Assembly (NCBI GenBank): GCA_002286715.1
Contig: NSJX01000039.1
Location: 19,925-83,924, forward strand
Source: Dentipellis sp. KUC8613
Taxonomy: Eukaryota > Basidiomycota > Agaricomycetes > Russulales > Hericiaceae
Direction of reading: 5' to 3'
DNA length: 64,000 nt
The notes beneath the pieces were generated by a model, which searched no databases, was not told the DNA's origin, and saw only the letters and a program-made list of their open reading frames with translations. Of the stretch, positions 55,785 to 64,000 are shown piece by piece (the stretch's first letter is position 1; each line of letters starts with the position of its first letter). Position numbers and translations under genes: made by a program.

Positions 55785-56562
55785 TTGGGCGGTGCGGCAA
55801 AGCAATCCTTATCAGCTTTCGCCTGTGACTGCATCCGTAATTTATCTACGTTCGTACGAATCATCATTCGTCTAACACGGCTTCGCACGAGGCGCTGATT
55901 GCGATTTGCTCTTTAGCAGATTTTTCGGACCGTATAGTCGTTCTTGACTTCTCGCAAGACCGTACATAACTTCAATTTTAGAGAAGTTGTGTTGGGCAAA
56001 AGGGGTGTGGAAATAGCGGCGGGAGCGATCGCATCGGGCACAAAAGGTAATGAAAGGGCCTCTGGCATAACGAGGCCAGATCATGGCTATGGTGCGATCA
56101 AGTCAAGCACTTGTGCAACGAACCTAACAAGTTGTACATGGTTTCTGTAGACCATTATGCTAGGAAACCCTGCTTCATCGACATCCACGTCACGATTCAA
56201 GTTGGACTCTTCCCCAACAACCTGAGCGAATGGTATTGCGTCGAATTGGGGGTATGACTCGGCCATAAAAGCGAGAACTATCTCAATATGTCCCTTCCAT
56301 TTGAAAATGCTGTTTACTAGAGAAACCGTACGAGCATTTGATGTACAGATCGCGGTGGTCGAACTTGCCTGCCACTGTAAGAGTGAAAGAGATGCTGGTG
56401 GGGTCGAAACAGCTGAAGCGGCGAATCAAGTTCTACTCCGCGACCACGGGAAAGTCCGAGAAAAAGCTCTGCCTCGAGAATGTCGTCCCCTCTTTCAACT
56501 ATGCGGGTAGATCATCAACGGTAGCATCGACTTTCGCGGAACCCGGAGGTCTTCGAACGGTC
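55785..56562. other. Spacer between F-box 5 and F-box 6
   Basis: 778 bp with one coding-like minus-strand fragment (56087-56310) listed separately and an overlapping plus-strand open frame from 56338 whose composition is ordinary but unrecognised. Confidence 0.4.
56087..56310 (-). other. Thioredoxin-fold-like coding fragment
   Basis: A minus-strand frame ends at a TAG at 56089-56087 and reads SIFKWKGHIEIVLAFMAE, YPQFDAIPFAQVVGEES, VDEAGFPSIMVYRNHVQ, LVRFVAQVLDLIAP. The spacing of beta strands and the F-P-S-I-M-V-Y segment recall the cis-proline strand of thioredoxin-like domains, such as phosducin-like proteins. No start or flanking exon is visible, so it may be a fragment left between two F-box genes. 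The resemblance is weak. Confidence 0.25.
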
Positions 56563-58399
56563 ATGTCAATTCCTGACAGTACAGCGAGGTCAATCGTATG
56601 GTGCCTTTCAAACCTACACAACTTTACTAATCCCTACGACCTTCAGTGCTGCAGACTATTGGCGGAGCGCTGCGGAACAGCGGCTCCTACATTCTTATGA
56701 CCAGCCCCACTGCTGGCAAGGAAAAAATCTGAAAGACGTACAAAGCGCTTTGGCTCTCGAAATCGATGTGGTTGCGGCGCTATTGTGTTCCCTCCGCACG
56801 CGCTACAACGCTGCCGCGCCTGTTAACCGACTTCCCCCAGAAGTCCTCACAAACATCTTCGGCATCTTAAAAAAAGTCGACATACCTCCGACTACCAAGC
56901 CCGATGGACCAGGATACCATATCGGGTGGCTTCGACTCACTCACGTCTGCAGCCAATGGCGATCTGTCGCACTCCATAGTCCCTGCTTATGGACCGACGT
57001 CATTTTTAGCCTAGGATCGAACTGGGCGGAAGAATCTCTGCAACGCTCACGGACGGCTCCTATCGTGTTCGAATTTGTTCCTTCAAAGCCATGGGAACCG
57101 AGAAGGAACTTGGCCAAGATAAATCTCGGAGCCTTGATAGCGCAGCACTTGCACCGTATGCGGGTACTCAATTTAAAAACAGACGCAGATAGCAAAAGTA
57201 TCATACCCATCTGCGCTTCGCTAAGAGGAGAAGCACCAGTCTTAGAAGAAATCAAGTTCAGTAACCTGCCGAGCTCGCTTTTGATAGGAAATACCAGGGC
57301 GCAAGCTCAGAACCATCCGCATGAGCGTATGTTGTCGTTACCTATCGCCCCGCGTCTTCGCCGCCTTCAGCTATGGTACTTTCACTTTCTATGGTCGTCG
57401 TTGATCTTCAAGAACCTACTCAATCTTTCCCTCGGACGTTCTCATAAACACTCCGCTGACTCGGAAGGCCATGCGCCGCAAGACTTCCAGCAATTCCTCG
57501 ACGCTCTCGCACAGATGCCTGCTCTGAAGTTCCTCGAGTTGCATTGTGTTTTACCCCGCGTCCCTCAAGGCACATCTTCTCCAGATATATCACCTATCTC
57601 TTTGCCCAACCTGCGCCAGCTTACGATGCATGATGATATCCTTGAATGTTCTGTCGCGTTAATGCACATTACCGTGCCCTCCACTGCGGAGAAACGCATA
57701 GAATGCATAATTAACACCGACAATGAACGTGACAGCAACCCTATCGTACCATGGATCTCCTCTCAAGTCGCTGCGTCCGTCCATGAGCTGGACATATTCG
57801 ACCTGCCGGACTACATCAGTCTCAAGATTGCCCTAGATCAGACCAATGAAATAACCGAAAAGAATTCCAGAACCTCGCTTTCGAAGGGAAAAACATCCTA
57901 CTTTTACTTTTCTCTTCATCAGCCAGAGATGTTGATCGGCAACTTCCTCCCTAACCTTCGGATCGTCTGTCACGCGTTACCCTTGGAGACTCTCGATACG
58001 CTTATCTTGACGACATCATACACGTTCCAAGAGGAAGAGGACTGGTACACGGTCCTAGGAAGATGTACAAATCTTCGTCATTTGACGATCTGTAGTGACT
58101 TTTCAGAGGGCCTTTGGCAGGCGCTCACAAGCACCTTGGATTCTCCTATCGAAGGACAAGCCGGGCCTCTCTTTCCGTCAATGACAAGCTTGACATTGAA
58201 CTCCCTCGAATGCGGACACACTAATCTGCGGGAAGATCTATTGGAGTTCTTGTCGCTCAGAAGGAATCTGGTACCGTTGTCAAAAGTGAAGATCGTCGAG
58301 TGCGTTCGACTGGATCAAGCAACGTTCGACACGATAAAGCAGGAGTTCCCTGAAATCACCTTCGATCTTGTGGACGGAATAGCAGGTGACGAGGATTAA
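56563..58399 (+). CDS. F-box protein 6 (592 aa)
   Basis: Two exons, 56563-56588 and 56647-58399; the 26-nt first exon ends in phase 2 before GTCAAT, and the acceptor is CTTCAG. The rebuilt start is MSIPDSTASAADYWRSAAEQ. The Y-W pair after the junction is shared with F-box proteins 1 and 2. The F-box is PVNRLPPEVLTNIFGILKK, a loop with IPPTTKPDGPGYHIGW, then THVCSQWRSVALHSPCLW. The C-terminal half is leucine-rich (LRRLQLWYFHFLW, MTSLTLNSLECGH) and ends in an acidic tail (LVDGIAGDED). Last gene of the tandem array. Its upstream region differs from the others and may include a gene fragment. Predicted SCF substrate receptor; target unknown. Confidence 0.85.
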
Positions 58400-58799
58400 C
58401 CGAAGACCATCTAAGCGTTGTCGGCTCGGCGGAGGAGTGCAGCTGCTGGACGCTCGTTCGATTTATCGAGGGCCACGAGCGCCGCCTTCGATCAGTTGCC
58501 ATGTACAGCGGGTAGATCCGTGTAGGTTGGCAGACAGACAGAAAGGGAATAGGGAGGAGAGGACGGAGTCGCTACAAATGAATATAATCCAGAATTCGTA
58601 CGAATACGTCTCTGGAGGTCTTATAAGGGGAATGGCCCGACGTGACGCGCGTAAATTGGGACCAAATGAACTTCAACAACGAAGACCTTTGCGGCCCCTG
58701 CCGCCATGCATGTAGTCATATGCAACACGGAAGCAGTTTCCTCTTCTTGATTGGACTCAATCCATGAATCGACCACAGCATCCTCGATTCTAAGTACGC
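58400..58799. other. Convergent intergenic region
   Basis: 400 bp between the 3' ends of F-box gene 6 and Tdp1. No gene seen. Confidence 0.5.
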
Positions 58800-61344
58800 T
58801 CATTCAGTCATAGCCAAAACCTGACTCTCTTCTTGCATCTGCAAATTATATTAACAGATGTTTGACTAGCAAGAAAGATTATGCATACCCAAGGCACGTC
58901 CCCTTTGCCGTATTTTCTCGCAGGTCGTTCGAAGCATGACACGCGTTCCACATCAGCCTCGCTGTGCAGAGGCAGCACGATGCCAAGCTCATAATTCGTA
59001 ATCTATCAAGGTATTCAGAGTTCACTAGCACTTTGTAGTAGGCATTCCACTCACGTTCATTACTGGCGTAAATCCAGACCCGGACAGTGTCCCCCACGCG
59101 CTCGGTGTAAAATTATGTGAGCCGACGTATGTCCAACCGACGATCTGTTTCCCCGGACTACCCTCCACGACGAGCTCGTCATCAGATTGGTCTGTCTCGG
59201 CCCCAGAGTCATTAGCGGAGGCAGCATTAGCATGCCCGAGTGTCGCAATGATCATCTAGCCTCCGGATGAGCGTAGCAGACCAAAAGAACGCCACAGACA
59301 AAACGGACCCACCTTGGTATGCATAAGTACACCGCCGCGTTTGCTCTTCGACTGCATGAACAACTCGCGCGGAAATTTGGCACCTTCCCATTGTTTACGT
59401 CTACAGAATAGCGTCCCTCCTCCCTACATGCGCGCCCGTCGTCAGCCATCGTCCGTCGACAGATCCAGGCAAGTCATTACTCACCCGCTCGCCGAGCTTC
59501 GTCGCCCGCACCCATTCCAGCGTCGGGTACACGATTCGCACTTTCGGCCACGGCAGCTTCGCACGCCGCGCCTTGGGCGCGTCCAGCCAGTCCTCAGGGC
59601 TGGTTCCTGACGCAGACGTATAGAACTCGTTCAACCATTGCGTAGAGTATGTCCCGATGGACGAACCCTGAGAGTCATAATTAACACACATCGGCGGCCA
59701 ACGGTCAACGGCTGGGAAAACGAAGCTGACGCGCACCTGGTACTCGACCGTCACGTTATTGCCCTTCTTGACTTCGGCACCTATCTCGCGCACAGCACGC
59801 ATCAACGCTGTGTGCCCCACATTCAGCACATTCGCCCATCCCTCATGCTTCCCCGCGATGCTAGCGACGAGGTGGGCCTTCACGCGAGAGAAGTCCCAAC
59901 GCGTGCGCAGAACGCCGGGGTATACGGCCTGGAGAGGCAAATCAGGGTGCTGTCGTCGAGTGAGGTCAGGGCGCAGGATCCAAGAATGCATATAGATGAA
60001 AGACGGACACCATTGTGCAAAAAGCTCGCTAACGCAGGGGCGACGTTCATGCATTTCAGCACGCGCTCGAATGTAGCAGGGAAGTCCTTCGCCTTTGCGT
60101 CGTGTACGATTGGCGCAACGCGACGAGGCACGTCTTGGACCCATGCACTCTGTGATCCTCCGTTTACTATATGAGATATAAATGAGGAAGGGTGCACATA
60201 CATTCTCAATGTCGCGCCAATCGTAGTCTACCATATTTGCGGTAGAGACAACAATCCGTAGCCGACCAGATTTGTAAAATATCTTTTCCAGCACCATCAA
60301 ATTCTGCGCTTAGTTTCGTAGCATCTAGATCTTACCAGCATGAACTAAATGCATCATCAATACCTTTTGTCGATGTTTTGTATAGCTGCTCACCTTCATG
60401 TGTTGACACCCATAACCGCCTCTTATAAATGGCGTAACACGTATCAAATTCCGCCGTATCTCTTTGACCGTCGCACTTCCCGCCTCCGTCTGCGCAGGAT
60501 GTGCAACGAGGACAACTGGCGTATTTGGTGAGAAAAAGCCATGTATCCAGTCAATCTGTACCGCAAATGACGAGACGACTGCTTGCGATATCTGCTCTTT
60601 CTATGCTCGTGATTTCGTTCAGCACTGAGTATAGAGAACGAGGAGAAGCACGCACATCACCGATAATTTCACTTAGTCTCCATACAGGCTGCCCGTCTTC
60701 ACCATTCTTCCCTTCATCAACATACTTGCACGCAGTCTGCCTCAACTCGCCATCCCAAAACGCGCTCCCATCGATCTCCTTCGCTTTTCCTTTTGCCGCA
60801 CTTGTGCTCGAACTCGGCGTAGGGGCCGCTGGCAACGGTGTGGGCCTCTTTCTTGGCCGCTCATCAGCGAGCTGAGGCGCACCTTGTGCTGAGTCGGCAT
60901 CATCGTGATCTGGGCGTAGGCGCTTCAAACGCGCGAGACGGGCCTTCTCAAGTTGTGCACGCTCAGAGAGAAACGAAGATGTTGATGGGGCTGGGGTTGC
61001 TGCGGTTGGGACTGGCGGAACGTTCCTTGTGTCCCGAGAAGGCGCGGCCCGGGCCGATTCGTCATCCGAGTCTGAGAGTTCTAGGACATCTGGAGAGCGG
61101 AGGGGAGTCCTAGAGGATGACGACGCGGTAGATTTAGAAGCTTCGATGGCTCGCTGAAGGTCAGCTTCGAACTGCGCATCCGGGTCGTCGTTCGCCGATG
61201 CTAAAGGGTGTGGAGGTGTGTGCGTCGTTACTACCGAATCTTGTAAGCTTAGAGCTATGGCTCTGATACATCAAAGTTGTAGCCGCGATAAAATACAGAA
61301 GTCGAGATTGACACTCACCGAGCGATATCATCGTCTTCGGACAT
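58800..61344 (-). CDS. TDP1: Tyrosyl-DNA phosphodiesterase 1 (647 aa)
   Basis: Eleven exons: 61344-61319, 61262-60656, 60600-60394, 60303-60202, 60149-60009, 59949-59737, 59667-59485, 59423-59313, 59255-59055, 59002-58889, 58838-58800. All junctions keep frame. Tdp1 hydrolyses the phosphotyrosyl bond of stalled topoisomerase I and cleans DNA 3' ends in the nucleus. Both half-sites of the phospholipase D-type active site are seen: HMK (278-280) and HTK (528-530). The following strands RLRIVVSTANMVDYDWRDIE and GWTYVGSHNFTPSAWG are typical of the family. The N-terminus carries two ubiquitin-interacting-like helices (DDIARAIALSLQDS and EADLQRAIEASKS), then acidic and Pro/Ser-rich disorder. The 26-nt first exon splits the first of them. 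Exon 4 gives a slightly longer segment after the first HMK than I expect (NLMVLEKIFYKSG), so that junction is less sure. Diverges from kinase 2. Confidence 0.9.
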
Positions 61345-61926
61345 TGATACGGCTGAAGGTGGGCTTTATCGAGTTTATGGCTATTGTACGTTAAGACAGG
61401 GATATATCAAGGGTTCTACCACGTATATATGTTGTTAAGTTGGGTCTTTTGGTATCAATACAATGAAAGTCACTCACTTGGCAGAATAAGAGAAAGGTCG
61501 GGGAAAGGGTGCGAAGAAGGAACAACGCGCCGAACTGATTGAAGTGGCACGCGTTGAGTCACGTGAATGTCACGGTTTGTGTCTCAAAGCGCACGTGATG
61601 TGACCGGGCTCGCGTCTCATGCAGCCGCGGCTCGCCCGGTTTCACTTTTTGCTTCCGTTTGCTACAACTTGCCGACAACTAACTCACACTTGCTCCCGCG
61701 CAATGACTGGAACACCCGCAGTTTCAGAGAATGCTTCCGACATAGTATATAGAGCTCTTGCGCAATGGGCGGTGAGGTTGTCACCTTTTGAACCACTACC
61801 ACACTCACTCCACTTGTATTGCACTGGTTGCGATACTCTGCTATAAGCCCCTCTGCTTAATATCTGCCGCAAATCCTCCTATACACTCTCTGCTCCATCA
61901 TCACTCCCTCATACCTCTTTGACACC
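61345..61926. promoter_or_regulatory. Divergent promoter region, TDP1 / Ran1-like kinase 2
   Basis: Contains CACGTG at 61560-61565 and 61592-61597, about 330-367 bp upstream of the kinase ATG, and a TATATA at about 61746. No gene inside. Confidence 0.5.
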
Positions 61927-63244
61927 ATGGTTCACCATCGTTCCGAGGATCGCAGGGCCAACCACGTTGGCAAGACCATCTGCAATGGCTCCCTGCTCCT
62001 GCGCGAGGTCTTAGGTTCTGGAACCTACGGCCTCGTATATCGCGCCACCGATCTTCTCTCTCCAACCCGTGCTCAGTACGCGGTGAAGTGCCTCGACAAG
62101 AAGCGCTGCTTGAAGATCGGCTTGGATTACTCGCGCGAGCTCTCGCTGCACGCCACCGTGAATGACATTGACGGCGTCATCAAAATGCATCGTGTGTTCG
62201 AGTCGAAGGAATTCCTTTTCATCATCTTCGACCTGTGCACCGGCGGCGATATCCTCGACGGAATCTCCGGCATCAACGTCTTCTGGCGCAACGACGCGTT
62301 GGTCAAGAGCACTATGCTGCAGCTCATCGACGCGCTCGACCTATGCCATAGGAGGGACATCTACCATCGCGACTTGAAGCCGGAGAACATCCTTATGTCC
62401 AAGGACCGCACAAAAGTGTGGCTGGCCGACTTCGGACTCGCCACCACCAAGTGCGTGAATGACGAGTTCGGATGCGGTAGCCGGCTCTACATGTCGCCAG
62501 GTGAGACTTCTTCGGTTTCTAGATCCGTCCCTTCGCTGACATGACGTCTCAGAATCCATCGACCCCGAGGTCAGCATCGGCGCGATCTCCTCTCGCCACA
62601 GCGACATCTGGGCCCTCGGAATCATCCTTATCAACATGCTCGCGGGTCGTAATCCCTGGCATCGCGCATCGCCGGAGGATGAAGGATTCGCGGAGTTCTT
62701 GCGGAATCCAGAGGTCTTGTCTTACAAGATGCCTATATCACGGGAGGCGAACATCATCCTGCGACACGTCCTCGCGGAGAGCCCAGTCAGGCGCCTCACT
62801 CTCCGTGCGCTGCGCGATTGCATTGAAGACGTGCACTCATTCTTCATGACCGACGTCGAGCTCTCGTGTGCGTCTCGCGATGCGCAGAAGTGCGCCATCG
62901 TGCAGACGGGCGGGTACCTCTTCCCCCCGAAGCTTGCGCCTGTCCCCGCGCGCGTTGCGCCACCCCCGCCATCGCCCATCCCCTCGGCCAGCCAGATGAA
63001 GCCTATCGATGCGGAGGAGGTGTTCTTCCACGCAATCTCACACTCGTCCGAATCGTCCTTTTCTGTGTCTTCGGCCTCGAATGTGTCTACGTGCTCGCTC
63101 GAGAGCGCGGGTCCAGTAACACCAGAGACTGCGCCGGTGTTGGGGGACGCTGATGTCTCCCCGATGGGGAGTGCAGTGATGGGAGAGGGGAAGAAGAGAA
63201 GGTCGTTCTTGAAGACGGCGCTGCGGAAGCTGAAGGTTTTGTAG
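61927..63244 (+). CDS. Ran1/Ksp1-like serine/threonine kinase 2 (421 aa)
   Basis: Two exons, 61927-62500 and 62553-63244; the 52-nt intron (GTGAGA donor, CTCAG acceptor) cuts the activation segment in the M-S-P-E motif. Catalytic elements are complete: GSGTYGLVYRA (30-40), Lys54 in YAVKCLDKK, YHRDLKPEN with Asp149, DFG at 168-170, DIWALGIILINMLAGRNPW. It aligns with kinase 1 throughout (INVFWRNDALVKSTMLQLID against VFWRNDELVRDALLQL), including an N-terminus of the same style and a basic tail (KKRRSFLKTALRKLKVL against VKRRSSLARALGKL). The tail beyond the kinase domain is shorter and Ser/Pro-rich. The Ran1/Ksp1 assignment is from memory of the family. It has an intron that kinase 1 lacks, so kinase 1 either lost it or arose from a processed copy. 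Confidence 0.88.
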
Positions 63245-63785
63245 GAGCGTTTGCATGCTGTACCAGAAACTATTGATACCGCCATAGATTTGCCTTTACA
63301 CTGTGACTGACTCCTAGAAATAAATATAGAATTTAAATATTTAAACACTGATCATTTATTATAAGGCGCATATAGCTAGTGTTTACCGTGTAACCGGATA
63401 TTACAACACTGTCAAATTACAGCTGATTCAGAAAACCTTGCCTCTGCTGAGGATTTGCATGACATCCGTTTGTCGTGTCCAAATGGCACATATTCCACAA
63501 CCCTTTCAAAATTTAGCCAAAAAACCGATACTCAGGCTATTGAACTGGTTTTGTGGCGGCAACCGACCGCGTGTTCGGGTCCCTCATCAACCGAAACGCG
63601 CCTTGGTCGCAGACGGTATTTCAGGCCCTCCTGGTACTTCTTCGTTGAGCTAATTCCTGCAGGTTAGTTCATTCCTAGCTGTAGCTTCATAGCCCTACGA
63701 ATCGGCAGTCAAAACTTGCACACCAAGTATGCACGAGCTTGTCTGGCTTTCACTGCGGAGAATGACCACATAACTTCGCAGCGCA
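63245..63785. other. Intergenic with unrecognised open frame
   Basis: AT-rich at first. A plus-strand frame around 63438-63667 reads LHDIRLSCPNGTYSTTL, ending with YFFVELIPAG. It may be an orphan exon but has no recognisable family, start or splice partner. Confidence 0.3.
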
Positions 63786-64000
63786 ATGGCGCAAACCCCC
63801 GGCCGATTCATGAGCGACGTATACTCTGACTATCCCGACGACAACACTACAAAGGAAGTCCAGCTTCAGGCCGCTGGCCGGTCCTATCTCGGGTACGGCG
63901 AGCGCCACGTCCTTTTGCAATGGCCAAACGGGACTGATGAAGAAGGCGATGTCATCATGCAAATTGTCCAGCTCTCAGGCATGGTCGGAAACTACGCATA
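63786..64000 (+). CDS. Partial gene, small conserved fungal family
   Basis: An open frame starts at ATG 63786 (MAQTPGRFMSDVYSDYPDD) and runs off the window after 71 codons. It contains AAGRSYLGYGERHVLLQWPN and EGDVIMQIVQLSGMVGNYAY, nearly identical to the broken copy at 8635-9066 on the other strand. The visible part has no break. From memory, relatives are short Agaricomycete proteins of unknown function whose C-terminal half carries the YSRTQRDRIL and WARDLLEAMV blocks seen in the broken copy. Confidence 0.7.
   Translation, partial: MAQTPGRFMSDVYSDYPDDNTTKEVQLQAAGRSYLGYGERHVLLQWPNGTDEEGDVIMQIVQLSGMVGNYA

Noticed and set aside
1..64000. CRISPR arrays, bacterial operons, plasmid origins
   Set aside because: Introns, gene families and promoter style are those of a fungal nuclear genome; no spaced identical repeats of CRISPR type were seen.
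1..64000. tRNA and rRNA genes
   Set aside because: I found no segment with convincing A and B boxes plus cloverleaf pairing; a covariance-model scan would be needed for a firm negative.

Overview
The window is nuclear DNA of a filamentous basidiomycete, most likely an Agaricomycete of the polypore kind. That placement is an inference from four things: dense 50-75 nt GT-AG introns, a polyporopepsin-like aspartic protease, many F-box and BTB genes of mushroom-forming fungi, and GC-rich coding sequence set in AT-richer intergenic DNA. It is a mosaic of conserved housekeeping genes and fast-evolving, lineage-expanded genes. I rebuilt the exon structures by reading frames, splice signals and family alignment from memory; no search was run.

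Layout: 1-1.7 kb is a C/G-rich higher-order minisatellite with no credible gene, followed by a GCTATGG-rich repeat. At 3.0-5.4 kb (-) lies a two-exon, 788-aa protein with a Cys/His-rich N-terminus. F-box gene 1 is at 6.7-8.6 kb (+). A broken member of a small conserved family lies at 8.6-9.3 kb (-). A six-exon secreted aspartic protease is at 10.5-12.0 kb (+), BTB gene 1 at 12.6-13.8 kb (-), a Zn2Cys6 protein with its zinc cluster near the C-terminus at 14.5-16.0 kb (-), F-box gene 2 at 17.6-19.4 kb (+) and a long-chain acyl-CoA ligase at 19.7-22.0 kb (+). A 3-kb gene-poor gap follows. Then come a six-exon GST-like gene (24.9-26.0 kb, +), BTB gene 2 (26.4-27.5 kb, -), F-box gene 3 (28.2-30.0 kb, -), complex III core protein 2 (30.3-31.7 kb, +), Ran1-like kinase 1 (32.5-34.0 kb, +) and a class I methyltransferase (35.4-38.1 kb, +).

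A 2.6-kb gap with diverged repeats precedes a La-type RNA-binding protein (40.6-42.5 kb, -). After two uncertain gene fragments come a 15-exon Zn2Cys6 transcription factor (45.0-49.0 kb, +), a secreted SGNH esterase of the CE2 type (49.5-51.2 kb, -) and a head-to-tail array of three F-box genes (51.9-58.4 kb, +). Tyrosyl-DNA phosphodiesterase Tdp1 (58.8-61.3 kb, -) diverges from Ran1-like kinase 2 (61.9-63.2 kb, +). The window ends inside an apparently intact member of the family broken at 8.6-9.3 kb.

The strongest theme is the set of ubiquitin-ligase adaptors: six F-box genes and two BTB genes in 64 kb. All six F-box genes share one gene plan, a 20-32 nt first exon ending in phase 2 and then one large exon carrying the F-box and the variable C-terminal half. 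The second theme is the pair of Ran1-like kinases, each with two CACGTG boxes 330-425 bp upstream of its start.
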